NCBI GenBank assembly: GCA_033032175.1
Contig: CM065321.1
Span: forward strand, 16,390,501 to 16,454,500
Reading direction: 5' to 3'
Origin: Saturnia japonica
Taxonomy: Eukaryota > Arthropoda > Insecta > Lepidoptera > Saturniidae
Length of the DNA: 64,000 nt
In this document: positions 34,631 through 44,013 of the stretch, piece by piece
Layout: every line of letters starts with the position of its first letter
How positions within the stretch are numbered: the stretch's first letter is position 1
Made by a program: the position numbers and the translations under genes
Notes under the pieces: generated by a model
Seen by the model: only the letters and a program-made list of their open reading frames with translations
Database searches by the model: none
Told to the model about the DNA's origin: nothing

Positions 34631-35147
34631 CTAGTGATACCCCGGATGCCGCACGCGTTTATTGCGAAATATTTATTTCCGTCTAGTAGTTTTGTTTTCA
34701 CTAATATTATTGTCACTTTTAATAACATCTCAATTGAAGAATGATATATACATCCCGTAAACAAAATTTTATCTAAATGGTTTAAGAACGAATTTTTTTT
34801 TTGTTTTCACTTTTTAAAACTATTATTGACATTTTTTATAGAAAATTATCAATTATGGAATGACGTATAACTTCCCGTATAAAAAAATGACATAAAAATC
34901 CGTTTTCACATTTACTAAAATTAATGACAATGATATATGTAGGTATATAAACTTCCCATCTAAGAAATTTCATAAAAATCACTCAAGCCCTTTTTGATTT
35001 AAATCTGGACGTGCAAACGGACAGAAAGACAAAAAAAATTGAATGTCATATTCGTGGTCCGTGTCCTTTAAATAAGATATTGTATATCAGGAAATTTAGA
35101 AAAAAATTATATGCACTGACATAACTACAGATTTATTTTAATATAGA
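34631..35147 (-). mobile_element. non-autonomous Helitron, family B copy 4
   Basis: On the minus strand, TC at 35147 opens tctatattaaaataaatctg. The 3' end is acgcgtgcggcatccggggt, then atcaCTAG followed by T (34631). The interior has the usual ttcccgt...aaa, agatttcataaaaatc and gacggacagaaagac type blocks. No protein is encoded. Confidence 0.7.
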
Positions 35148-35174
35148 TTTGATCGTCTATTGATGAAGAGACGA

Positions 35175-35385
35175 AGAAGATTTAAGGCAAAGTGGCTCTC
35201 AAGTGCAGCTGCCGAAATAATCCTACAGGTGAAGCAGTAACAGATTTTCACTTTAAGGGTGGTAGTTAGGGCCAGGCGAGGGCCATGGTTTATTACAATG
35301 ATTGTCATCACCGAAAGCTGATGCTCATTGAAGGATTAGAATCTACATCGCTTCGACGCGCTATCCATGCGCTACCACCACTTGT
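35175..35385 (-). mobile_element. SINE family S, degraded copy
   Basis: The plus strand shows tggctctcaagtgcagctgc, then gattttcactttaagggtgg, then catggtttattac and tcaccgaaagctgatgctca, then the tRNA-derived end cgcgctatccatgcgctacc. This is the order of family S with many substitutions. It abuts a family G LINE. Confidence 0.55.
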
Positions 35386-35559
35386 TTATAACAGAACCAT
35401 AAGCGCTGGGTTTCGGAGTCACAGTTTTAAGGTAACCTCCGTCTCAGCACGAATTTTAAAAGTTCTCTATATTCTTTGCCGTAGGTATTAAGGTAGGACC
35501 GCACCAGAGCAGCGCTGCGCGTCGTGGCATATTTACCTCCAAAATAATATTTTGACGAG

Positions 35560-35845
35560 CAGTGCCGCCACACATAGTGCTAAAGGAGAATGCCCACTAT
35601 CCATAACATTTTGGCCCTAGGTGAACACATGTAAAAATATATCGACATAATAATATACAATTTTCCTATTCAATTGGCAAATATCACATTTTACTTTTCT
35701 TTTTTTGTCTAAACCAACTCTTAACCAATTGAATAGAAAAATTGTTTATTATTAAGCCCATACATTTTTACATGACGTGTTCATCTATTACCAAAATATC
35801 TATGAACAGTGGGCATTCTCTTTTAACACTGTGGGACGCTCAGTG
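35560..35845. repeat. foldback with arms of about 110-130 bp inside the Harbinger remnant
   Basis: The left arm (35560-35690: tgctaaaggagaatgcccac, then tgaacacatgtaaaaatata, then ttttcctattcaattgg) pairs with the right arm (35716-35845: ccaattgaatagaaaaattg, then tttttacatgacgtgttcat, then cagtgggcattctctttta) with modest divergence and small indels. The unpaired centre is about 25 bp. Transcripts across it would form a long hairpin. Outward, the arms merge with the Harbinger-end-like sequence. Confidence 0.75.
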
Positions 35846-35943
35846 CAGCGCGCCGCGCTCTGATGCGACCGCACTATAGCGACGCGGCGCGTTGCGTCAG
35901 TCTGTATACTACTTTCGGCGGAAAAGCACGCCTATTTACAAAA

Positions 35944-36111
35944 ATGGAAATTGACGAAGAAAAATTAACTAATACTGTTAGTACTTATCGAGAGCAGTTC
36001 GATCTCCAACACGAACACTACATGCACCAGACAAGGAAAGACAATATATGGGCGGAAATCACAATAGAAATAGGCGTACCAATAGTGTTATATATTTTTA
36101 ATACGCAGTAA
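35944..36111 (+). pseudogene. truncated MADF (Myb/SANT-like) domain protein of a Harbinger element
   Basis: The frame from ATG 35944 reads MEIDEEKLTNTVSTYREQFD, then LQHEHYMHQTRKDNIWAEIT and IEIGVP before drifting to a stop at 36109-36111 (55 codons). The pattern of acidic start, L..TV..Y...FDL.H..YM....+DN.W.EI is the N-terminal half of a MADF domain. In PIF/Harbinger elements the second ORF encodes such a DNA-binding partner of the transposase. A full MADF domain is about 80-90 residues, so this is truncated. Local G+C and the in-frame ATG context (caaaaATGg) fit a former ORF start. Confidence 0.6.
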
Positions 36112-36504
36112 TCAAATGAGGATCTGTAATATTTTGATGTTTGCTATCAATTATATTTTATAAGTAGATACGACATTCACGCTCTTTACATGGTATTGTG
36201 AACGAAGGGTAATTGACCTCAATTCACTTTCGTCTTGATACTGGCGTGTGCGAGAAGAAAGTTTTGTCCTTTTTGACAACAGAGTTTTTAGAAGATGGCA
36301 GAAGCGACGCGCCGCGCAGCGCCGCTATAGTGCGGTCGCACCTTTATGGAACTATGGATACATCTCCCAGTCATTGTGTTACCTCTTTCTTAAATTCTCA
36401 TAACGTGAACAGATATTTACGCAGGTCGGTATGACAACAGCGGTTGCCTATAAATTGCAGTTTTATCGGTGGTCGCCGTTATTTGGATTGTCGCCGAACT
36501 ACTA

Positions 36505-36690
36505 AAAAAAAGTTGACCGTTCACGGGACTCCCGGCAGATGTGAAATATCTTAGTAAATGTAAAAAAAAAAACACCGGGTGATCTCGAAACACGACAAAC
36601 CAAAAGAATCTCACTGTGAAGATGTTTATTTTATTACAATGTGTATGGTTTTAACATGAAGGTTTGAAATGATCCAGTCTGTCTATTAAA
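36505..36690 (+). repeat. dispersed repeat family J, copy 3
   Basis: The sequence ttcacgggactcccggcaga, then tgtgaaatatcttagtaaat, then caccgggtgatctcgaaaca, then tctcactgtgaagatgttta matches copies at 8821-9058 (inverted) and 13835-14073. It follows the family G LINE tail directly. Confidence 0.6.
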
Positions 36691-37999
36691 AAACGAACTC
36701 AGCTCCACACTGCCAACGTTGGGCCAAAGTGTCGCTACGCCAACAACTGGTATGACCCACCGCATTAGATATTTCGCATCAAAAATTGATTAGAGGTAGA
36801 TTATCCCGTAACAATCCCTGCTGTTTCTGGGCTATTTTACAACAATGGTCTCAAGCTACTACAAAAAAAAAAGTTTATCCTTAGTACAAACAGCTATGAA
36901 AAATCTGTGAACAACATCGATCCTCGAGTGTCCCATTCCAAATCTCATTGAGATAATGAAAACTGTATAAGATAATATAATCGACTTGTAGAGCTACAAG
37001 CTGAGAGAAGATTTTTAAATGGATAACGGACATGTGTTCGGTACTGGATCTATATTGGATGCGTTGATGGATTTAGAGAAAGTAAATTATAGTACTAGTG
37101 CCGTATGAGACAGTGTAATTGACATAAAAAGTGTATTGCTTACAGATTTATAAGTGTACTATCTGTGCTTGTGTTTATTTCGTCACGTAATTTTATTTTT
37201 AATAGATATTTTGTGATTCCTGAAAGTATTACGGATAATTTTTATAAGCTATCAATTCCGGAATCACATTTACACTTTAGAAGTATGTTGCGACTAAATA
37301 AAAAAATAACTTTTTGAATATTATAATGATTTCTAAAGGTATGAAAGATAGTATTTAGCGGATATTGCGGAATGATACATACTTATCGTGTACGATATTT
37401 TATGTAAAATTAATGAAAGTCATTCTGATTTAAAAACTGAAAATCTCGGCGACCAGGCCGCGCTCGGTGTCTTACAAAAATAAAAGTAAAGAAAAACACA
37501 GGTGAACTTGGAATAACATTTTCTAAATATCAAATTTCATCCAAATCGCTGGAGCAGTTTCCGAGGAACCAATTTTTCTAAAATAGTAGAGATAAGCGGA
37601 AGTCCTAAGGTATAGGACCCCTAGGGATACCACCCACTTATATTATGTTCGGCGATTTTTCATAGATCTCTAGTTATAAATTTTTTTCGTATTTTTTGTC
37701 AGTCTTTGATTTACAAGATATTTTTAGTTACAGAGATATTATGAACTATTGAGGTACATGCTTGATTAGTTTTCTGAATTAGGTGAATAGTATGCCTCAA
37801 AGATCCAAAATCAATTGTGGTCCGATCCGATTTCTTTTCCGTATCCTTTTTTCGATCTTTGATTGACAAGACGCTTTTGTTTAGATTTTATTTAGCTATG
37901 CCTCTCAAATGCAAAATCTATTGTGGTAACATCTGAAACCACTGCGCCATAAAAAATTGTTGAAATCTAAAGTCTAGAAAATAATAATAAATTAAAAAT
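36691..37999. other. unassigned sequence
   Basis: Nothing firm is seen. Phrases near 37530 (aaatttcatccaaatcgctg, then gagcagtttccgaggaa) look like the ends of LINE or Helitron repeats but have no counterpart here. Two related lines at 37800-37935 (tgcctcaaagatccaaaatc and tgcctctcaaatgcaaaatc) suggest a short old tandem duplication. Confidence 0.3.
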
Positions 38000-38140
38000 T
38001 AAAATTTTTAAGAGCGATTTAAAAAAGGTCATTGAACATATTTCACCCAAACGTTTCTAAAAACTTGGCAACTTTATCGTCTGTTTGGGCGAAATGTGTT
38101 CAATGACCAATTTTTTTAAATCGTCCTTAATAAATTTTAA
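38000..38140. mobile_element. foldback MITE of about 140 bp
   Basis: The left arm aaaatttttaagagcgattt, then aaaaaaggtcattgaacata, then tttcacccaaacg is mirrored by the right arm cgtctgtttgggcgaaatgt, then gttcaatgaccaattttttt, then aaatcgtccttaataaattt. Arms are about 55-60 bp with a short loop around aacttggcaacttta. No coding. Flanks are AT-rich, so the target duplication cannot be fixed. Confidence 0.7.
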
Positions 38141-38161
38141 ACATTTAAATAAAACTACATA

Positions 38162-38217
38162 CTAGACGAAAATAAATATTTCGCAATAAACGCGTGCGGC
38201 ATCCGGGGTATCACTAG
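38162..38217 (+). mobile_element. Helitron family B 3'-end fragment
   Basis: The last 56 bp of a family B element, ttcgcaataaacgcgtgcgg, then catccggggtatcaCTAG followed by T. It is identical to the end of copy 4 at 34631-34686 except for one base. The rest of the element is missing to the left. Confidence 0.75.
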
Positions 38218-38442
38218 TTTTATTATATTCACGATATCTGTCTATATACGTGAATATTACCGAAGCAGGCTTCATTGTAAACAAACCTTTATGCAGTGCT
38301 GATAGTAACAGTCATATATAATTAATGATACTAGAATCAACTCCTGAGGTCTTCTATAAATCATATAAATTTTCAATTAAGAAACCCAAGCAGGACTTGT
38401 GGATATGTTAATCCTTTTATAAATATCGATTTTATATTCAAA
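38218..38442 (-). repeat. inverted-duplicate segment X, arm 2
   Basis: This is the reverse complement partner of 34406-34630 (see arm 1). It lies between a Helitron B 3' end on its left and the TC start of a Helitron A copy at 38443 on its right. Confidence 0.9.
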
Positions 38443-38537
38443 TCTTTATATTAATACGCGAAGGAAAAGCTTTCGGTACCTTTTTAAGCATATTGCGTGC
38501 ACGGAAGACAGAGAATTGGCATGGTTAAAGTTTATAT
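38443..38537 (+). mobile_element. Helitron family A copy 4, 5' end only
   Basis: TC after an A at 38443 opens tctttatattaatacgcgaa and follows family A through catggttaaagtttatat, where it stops. Confidence 0.7.
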
Positions 38538-38939
38538 CACTATGTCATGTACTACAATTATAGATTTTTCTGTATTTTTTGGTATATATTTCCATTAAAA
38601 ACGTCAATAGACTGGCTTTTTATTTGATTCTATACACAAAATAATAAATATTTACATTTGAAATTCTCAAAAATATATAGATACGATAATATGCATGCAA
38701 TCGCAGCTAGTTAACCGAACTGAAGGAACTGCTAATATAATACGAAATACCAATAGATACCTAATACAAAAATTACCGACTAATCTATGTATATATAACT
38801 AATATCCGTATTAGCTAATACACTGATATTCTTAAAACCGATGCTTAATATGGTGATTTTGTTCTCATTGCTTGCTTACTGTGTTAGCAACGCTTCAGTT
38901 TTCATACGAAGCCCGACGTGTATAATTATGGCTTTACTA
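38538..38939. other. unassigned AT-rich sequence
   Basis: I see nothing I can identify. Confidence 0.4.
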
Positions 38940-39120
38940 TACATACCTAGCTTTGCATACGATAAGCCAGCAGCCAGCGCTCGCGTCTATACGAAGTTTC
39001 AATGCATGTAGTCATCTCGCTTACTCGCAAGACGCGCGCTCCTATAACGGACAAAGAGAGAGATACTTCGCGGTGACTCAGGCTCGCCGCGCGAATCGAG
39101 AATCGCGTGCCTAATAATTG
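38940..39120. other. CpG-rich island of unknown origin
   Basis: The 180-bp patch is far richer in G+C and CpG than its flanks (for example gcaagacgcgcgctcctata, then acggacaaagagagag). An 89-codon minus-strand frame (38947-39216) crosses it but shows no domain. It could be a decayed LTR or promoter, and nothing decides this. Confidence 0.25.
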
Positions 39121-39299
39121 ACTAATATTTGGTAACCTATTATTCAATATTCGTGTATTATGATATATTAGTTCGTGGTGCGTATTATAATACCTGTACC
39201 TATTACGAATATACAATTTTAAATATTTAATAAGAAAGGTTTGAGAGATACATCATAGAAACCAATTATCGGCATCTAGAGACAAACATCTTAGCATTC

Positions 39300-39765
39300 C
39301 ATGGATTCACCGTGCGGGTGCCGGGTCCATCTTGTGGCAGACAGAAGGAACACGAGCAATACCCGGGACTTGCGACCCAGGTGTGGGTTTAAGGGCCCCC
39401 TTATGATGCACATCAGCGCTCACCATGACTGCCCGCGATACCCTCTCTGCCAAGCCAGATTTGGTAAGAGCCTGTTAATGCTGCTGTAGATACCCATTCT
39501 AGAATAGAACTTACTGCAGTACTCGACAGACCGAGGTCTTTTAGCAAGTTATAGAGAGATTCGCTGGAATACCTCTCGCTCCCACTTCCACCGCATATAA
39601 GTTAACCGCATAGCCGTTCTTGGTTAACTCGTTACATAGATCGTAATATTTATTCATTTTTATTGCGTGGTCTTTAGGTATTTTAGTTTCCCACGGTTGA
39701 TGGTACAGTAAACTCTACAAGCTTGATTTCTCGAAAATAAAGAAATATGTCCGGTCTGGATGACG
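39300..39765 (-). pseudogene. restriction-like-endonuclease-type LINE C-terminal remnant
   Basis: The minus strand, with a stop and one frameshift, reads HPDRTYFF (PD motif), then PWETKIPKDHAIKMNKYYDL, then NELTKNGYAVNLYAVEVGAR and G, and after the frameshift a shifted LLKDLGLS, SSILEWVSTAAL and SYQIWLGREG. The order PD ... (D/E)...K ... KY.DL ... G....V.P.EVG.RG resembles the PD-(D/E)XK domain that follows reverse transcriptase in RLE-bearing non-LTR elements (R2/R4/NeSL-like). No reverse transcriptase is adjacent. The clade is uncertain. Confidence 0.5.
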
Positions 39766-40532
39766 AAACACCCTTTCCTTAAACTCTTTTTTTAAATAAT
39801 AATTTCGACGGATGTTTTTGTCATTATTTGTAGAAAAAAAAAAAATCCTGGTTCTTAATAAAAATCGTGATTTTTTTTTTGTAATTTACCATTTCTTTTA
39901 TTGCTGCAGCAGAGGCAGTCCTTTCTCCACGTTTAGTTACACTTTTTTTTAAATCAATATGATGATAATCGGTCATGTTATCTGAGATGATTTGTCAGGA
40001 TTGTTATATTTCATTGTGTGTTAACTGTAACTTGGCAGAGTTTGCATTTGTCTCTAGTCTCGCATTTCATGAAAAAACTTAAAACATTCCACTACGTTGG
40101 TGGAGACTGGTGCCATTTAAAAAATAATTATAGTTGTCTTGTTGACACTTACTTTGTTTAACAATTATAGCAATAAAACCATAGGAGATTGCAATAAAAT
40201 ATACAAAAAATGATATACCCTCTATAATTTTAACGTGGTTAAACAAATTGAGCGGTAGATACAAAAACAATCTTGTTTATATTACTTTAATGTTTTAATT
40301 ATATTTCAGCTTACCAAATATGATAATTTAAGTATTGGCGGAATAAGGTCATAACAATAAAAGTAGCTTAACTAATTGGCTACCTATTTTACTTTTAAAA
40401 CTAGTTATTAGATTTTTTCATCCGAACTTATGAGAATGCGATCCGATCTAGTTCGAGATCGTATTGGCGAAAATCGATTAAAAGAATTGAATATTGTATT
40501 GTATATGAGCGATTTTCTGAAAGATTTATTCA
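39766..40532. other. unassigned AT-rich sequence
   Basis: A 63-codon minus-strand frame at 40079-40270 and a plus-strand frame at 40430-40654 run into AT-rich or T-tract sequence and are not genes. Confidence 0.35.
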
Positions 40533-40564
<32 letters not shown>

Positions 40565-40775
40565 CTGACTACACTGTTAGCCTTAGGGGCCCTATCGTCA
40601 AACAGAGCCGCTGCGGCTTTTACAGCTTCACCGGACTTGGGGGCGAGCGCTTAGGGCACTCAGCCGCGAAAGTTTGTGACGACCCGCACGAGGGTGCCAG
40701 AGTGGCCGAACCTCGGCTCGGGCGGTCGTCGCGAATGCGAAAAAGTCGCGATCTAATTCCCTAATCTTAGGAGAA
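40533..40775 (-). mobile_element. poly(A) retroposon family F, minus-strand copy
   Basis: A run of 28 T (40533-40560) on plus is the poly(A) tail. On minus the element runs gggaattagatcgcgacttt, cggccactctggcaccctcg, gcgctcgcccccaagtccgg, then gctaacagtgtagtcagttc and the A tract. The long uninterrupted tail suggests it is younger than the 680-889 copy. No protein domain is seen. Confidence 0.7.
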
Positions 40776-41151
40776 TTCGAGCTAACTAATATATACTCAT
40801 ATGCACGTTCCCCTCCTCCTGGGAGGAAGGAGTGGACCATGCGTATGTGTATTTGTTAATCGGAATGGTTTTTCTACACTAACTAGCGCATTAGTCTAAC
40901 TAGCGCAAAAAAAGAAAAAAAAAAAAAGGTCCCTTACAGAACCTATGTACCTGTGTGGTGTGCACGTGTGTGTGTTCATACGTGTGTAATGTTGTGTGTG
41001 GGTAACTAAGTGTTGCACGTATAGTGTCACTTTGTATCGCGCGGGCGGCTGCCTGACCCAAGGGCTTCACACCGAGAAGATTTATTCAGATCGGGTATCC
41101 CTAATACGCATTCGGTATCGATAAAAAACTATCGTACTTTTTTTGTCGTGG
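40776..41151. other. unassigned sequence with GT-rich and A-rich tracts
   Basis: An A-rich tract lies at 40907-40927 and a GT-rich stretch (ggtgtgcacgtgtgtgtgtt) at 40957-40990. No gene or repeat is recognised. Confidence 0.35.
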
Positions 41152-41880
41152 ACACTATCTCACCTGATCATAAGTGACGATGTGGCCCAAGAACGGAAAA
41201 TGGTAACACACTAAGCCTAGTGAAGACTGGCTCTCAAGTGCAAACTGCCGGAACACACCTATTGCGTTTAACGATAGATTTTCAACTTGAGGGTGGTAGC
41301 TGTCCAGGCGGGCATTACAATAATAATAATAATTTTTATTTCAGATAAGTATAATCCATAGTTAGTTAGTACAAAAAAAAACGAAAGTAAGATCATAGGA
41401 TCTTACCCTAGGAACCTTTGTTATTAAACACTCATATTTTCTCACAATTTTGGTTCTTGTAATACAATTTTGAACAAGATGACCAATAATAAAGGTGTCG
41501 TACCTCCCTGCTATAGTTTTGCATAACGGAAACCAAACCGTGCATCGTGTAGTTGCAATAAACTATCTAATCGCGCATCTAGCTGGCCTTCTAGTACCTT
41601 CGCCATAATAGTTGCCAGGGAGATGGGTCGATAGTTATACTTATCAGCAACGTCACCGGTTTTGTTCTTAATAATAGGCACAACAATAGTTCGCATTAAC
41701 TCACAAGGAAGGTATGAGTGACACATACACAGTGAGTAAAACATACTCACTATGGTTTCATCACGATGTTTCCTTCACCGCAAGCTCAGGTTCATTGCAG
41801 GGATTCGAACGCACGTTGATCGACGCTGAGTCCGTACACGCTACCAACTGAGCCATCATTGCTTTGCATTGCATTGCAGT
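41152..41880 (-). mobile_element. SINE family S copy split by a LINE fragment
   Basis: The tail half (41152-41320, actatctcacctgatcataa, then gccggaacacacctattgcg, then ttgagggtggtagctgtcca) and the tRNA-derived head half (41751-41880, ggtttcatcacgatgtttcc, then gggattcgaacgcacgttga, then acgctaccaactgagccatc) belong together. The head has an A-box TGGCTCAGTTGG and B-box GTTCGAATCCC on the minus strand. About 20 bp of SINE at the break is missing. Confidence 0.75.
41321..41750 (-). pseudogene. internally deleted LINE with partial reverse transcriptase, inside a SINE
   Basis: The 79-codon minus-strand frame reads LPCELMRTIVVPIIKNKTGD, then NYRPISLATIMAKVLEGQLD and ARFGFR. This is the fingers region (VPI.K..G..., YRPISL, K..E, FGFR) of a Jockey/CR1-group non-LTR reverse transcriptase. 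The catalytic FADD box is missing: the frame stops and a 3' tail follows (ctgaaataaaaattattatt, ATT repeats). So there is a large internal deletion between the fingers and the 3' UTR. Its right edge replaces a short SINE segment. Confidence 0.75.
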
Positions 41881-41979
41881 TTTATTTTCTCTACGATTTA
41901 AAGATTAGTAAAACAAAGAATTCTTTCATTAATTTTATATTTCAATTCATAGTTAAATAAAATAAGGTCTGATTATCCG

Positions 41980-42098
41980 TGAAAAGCGTGCTTTTACTAA
42001 AAACAATAGCTTTAGGAAGCGGGAGTAGCATGATTCGCACGTATACCCGATAGACGGCATTCCGTAGTCCACGCGAACGGAGTCGCGGGCACAGCTAG
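41980..42098 (+). mobile_element. Helitron family C-type 3'-end fragment
   Basis: The sequence agtccacgcgaacggagtcg, then cgggcacaGCTAG matches the family C terminus (34372-34405), with CTAG intact. The base after it is A, not T. The 5' part is missing. Confidence 0.6.
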
Positions 42099-42734
42099 AT
42101 TATTGTAAATACGTAATGTAATAAGTAAATGTAAGTTACAAATTTCAAGTAAACTTTAGCATCGCAATCGTTGCCGGATCAGGTACTTACTTCAAACCCA
42201 TAAAATTTCTAAGAAAACTCTAAAATTTTTATTCCTCTTATTGTTTTCTGAGAATTAAAATCTCAACAATGGAAACGTAAATCTTTGAAATGGTCACCGC
42301 AAATACGTTGATGGAGTACTATGTTGAATAGAAAAGGTTATGTTCAATCATTATAAACGATTGTAAGGATAATAATTAAAATTGTTTATGTTTTAACTTT
42401 ATACTAGCGATTGCTCTAAGGTCGAAATTCGACCAGCGACTTTTTGATAATAGACTACTTTCTGTTTGACATTTACAGTATGAACCTAAACAATGAATAT
42501 TATATCACTTGTTGTTACTTTTCATTGAGTGACAATGTCAATAATTTGTGGGGTCTAAGTTCAATGGCATTGGTCGGTTTAGGATTCGCAGTATTAATTT
42601 ATTTTATTTAATATATTAGTAAATTTTACCTTTCGTCTCCTTCTCCATATAAATTATAACCATGCCAAATCTAACAGTCGTCCGTGCACGCAATACACTT
42701 AAAAAGGTACCGAAAGCTTTTGCTTCACGTATTA

Positions 42735-44013
42735 GGTCCTTACATATGAAATTAGCGTTTTATATGGTAAAAGTAAAATGAAAAAAATATTTTAAGTTAT
42801 ACATTTAATCAATCGAAGTATGTCCCATTATTATCTATGCACATTCGCCATTTTAAAGGTAGTGCATTGATTCCATTGCTGAAAAATTGTGGGAGCAAGA
42901 ATCAATAAAATCTTTGATGGCAGTTTGGACAGCCTCATCGGAATTGAACTTATTATCCTTGCAAGAAATTGTCCAAATTCCGAAAAAAGTGGTAATCTGT
43001 TAGAGCAATATCCGAGGAATATGGTGGGTTTCGGAGACATTCTAACTGCAGTTCTTCTAATTTAGCGACCCTCGGTTGTAAAGTATGGGATTTAGCGTTG
43101 TTCTGAAGCAGCAGTGGGCATGAGATATTGACCAGTCTCGGTTGTTTAACGGCTTGCTTTTCCATCATGGTTTACAATTGTTGACAATACAGATCTGCCG
43201 TTATCGTGTGGACAGATCTTACGAAGTTGTAGTGTATGACACCAGCACTGGTCCACCAAATACTCACCAGTACCTTTTTCTGAGCCGACTTTCGCTTGGG
43301 ACAGGATTTGGTCGGCTCTCCTGGGTTCAAACACTGTGATGAGCGTTTCCGATTGTCGTAAAGGATCCATTTTTCATCACAAGTGACATTACGATTCAAC
43401 ATTCACTCGTTATTGAGACGGTTGAGTAATGTAATGCAGAACTCAATAAATATTTGTTGGCGTGCTTCAGTCAATTCATGCGATACCCATTTCTCCAGCT
43501 TTTTCACTTTTCCTGTTTGTTTCAAGTAATTAATTTTTTTTTATCACTCACACTGAAGCCTGCCGCTAACTCTGATGTGGTTTGCGAATGATCCGCTTCA
43601 ACGTTCACCTTTGATTGTTCATTCTCTACTAGGGTCTAAGGCCCCCACGGGCTTTGTTTCTTAGTTCAAAATTTCCAGAACGAAAACGTTGGTACCAAAA
43701 ACGTATCGTGTTTTCTTTTAGAGTAGCTTTCCCATACACATCATTAATCCTTCGAGCTGATTCTGCAGTGCTGATGCCACAATGGAACTTATATTCGTAA
43801 ATAAGGCGATATTTTAAATTTTCTATTTTGTGAAAAGAACGATGTCAAAGAAAAATAAAAAGGTGCGAAAACAAATGAATAACTAAATTCGAAACACAAA
43901 TACACAAGCCTAAATTTGAAATAAATTTGAATTTGGAATTTCTAACCAGACGCCAGATATTTGAGATCAAAGTGACCAGTTCAACAAAACGCCAATTTCA
44001 TATGTAAGGACCT
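42735..44013 (-). mobile_element. mariner transposon, 1279 bp, inactive
   Basis: Terminal inverted repeats GGTCCTTACATATGAAATTA (left) and GGTCCTTACATATGAAATTG (right, inverted) differ at one position over their first 20 bases. They are flanked by TA duplications (42733-42734 and 44014-44015). Length and TIR type fit mariner elements near 1.3 kb. The transposase runs on minus and is broken by stops and frameshifts. Confidence 0.95.
42825..43860 (-). pseudogene. mariner transposase pseudogene (DD34D family)
   Basis: Pieces in order on minus are an N-terminal helix-turn-helix region (LIYEYKFHCGISTAESARRI, NTIRFWYQRFRSGNFEL), a KLEKWVSHELTEARQ block, and VTCDEKWILYDN with the first catalytic Asp (43376-43378). 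Then come QNNAKSHT (43085-43108) and YSSDIALTDYHFF with the third Asp (42995-42997). The second catalytic Asp of the usual DNA(K/R) motif is Asn here (codon at 43100-43102). The spacing of 34 residues to the last Asp is kept. A normal protein is about 340-350 residues. Several frame changes and stops make this inactive. Confidence 0.9.

Larger units (their letters stand above)
35491..36343 (+). mobile_element. PIF/Harbinger-type DNA transposon remnant
   Basis: The element is flanked by TTA on both sides (35488-35490 and 36344-36346). Its ends are AGGTAGGACCGCAC and, inverted, AGGTGCGACCGCAC, continuing as imperfect G+C-rich inverted repeats for about 35 bp. A TTA/TAA duplication, these termini and a MADF-like frame support PIF/Harbinger. 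A second end-like block (GCGACCGCACTATAGCG) lies inside at 35864-35880, and a foldback fills 35560-35845. So this may be two related elements fused. No DDE transposase is present. Confidence 0.65.
35386..36500 (+). pseudogene. family G LINE remnant split by a Harbinger element
   Basis: The left part (35386-35490: gctgggtttcggagtcacag, then taacctccgtctcagcacga, then agttctctat) and the right part (36347-36500: tggaactatggatacatctc, then acgtgaacagatatttacgc, then tcggtggtcgccgttatttg) are contiguous in family G copies at 53950-54190. The break holds an 853-bp insertion with a TTA duplication. Confidence 0.7.

Noticed and set aside
35491..36343. CpG-island promoter for a host gene encoding the MADF frame
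   Set aside because: The GC-rich ends are inverted repeats with a TTA duplication inside a LINE, so a transposon explains them.
34406..38442. A single 4-kb DNA transposon with 225-bp terminal inverted repeats
   Set aside because: The outer edges coincide with Helitron ends and not with a target duplication, and the interior is unrelated nested elements.
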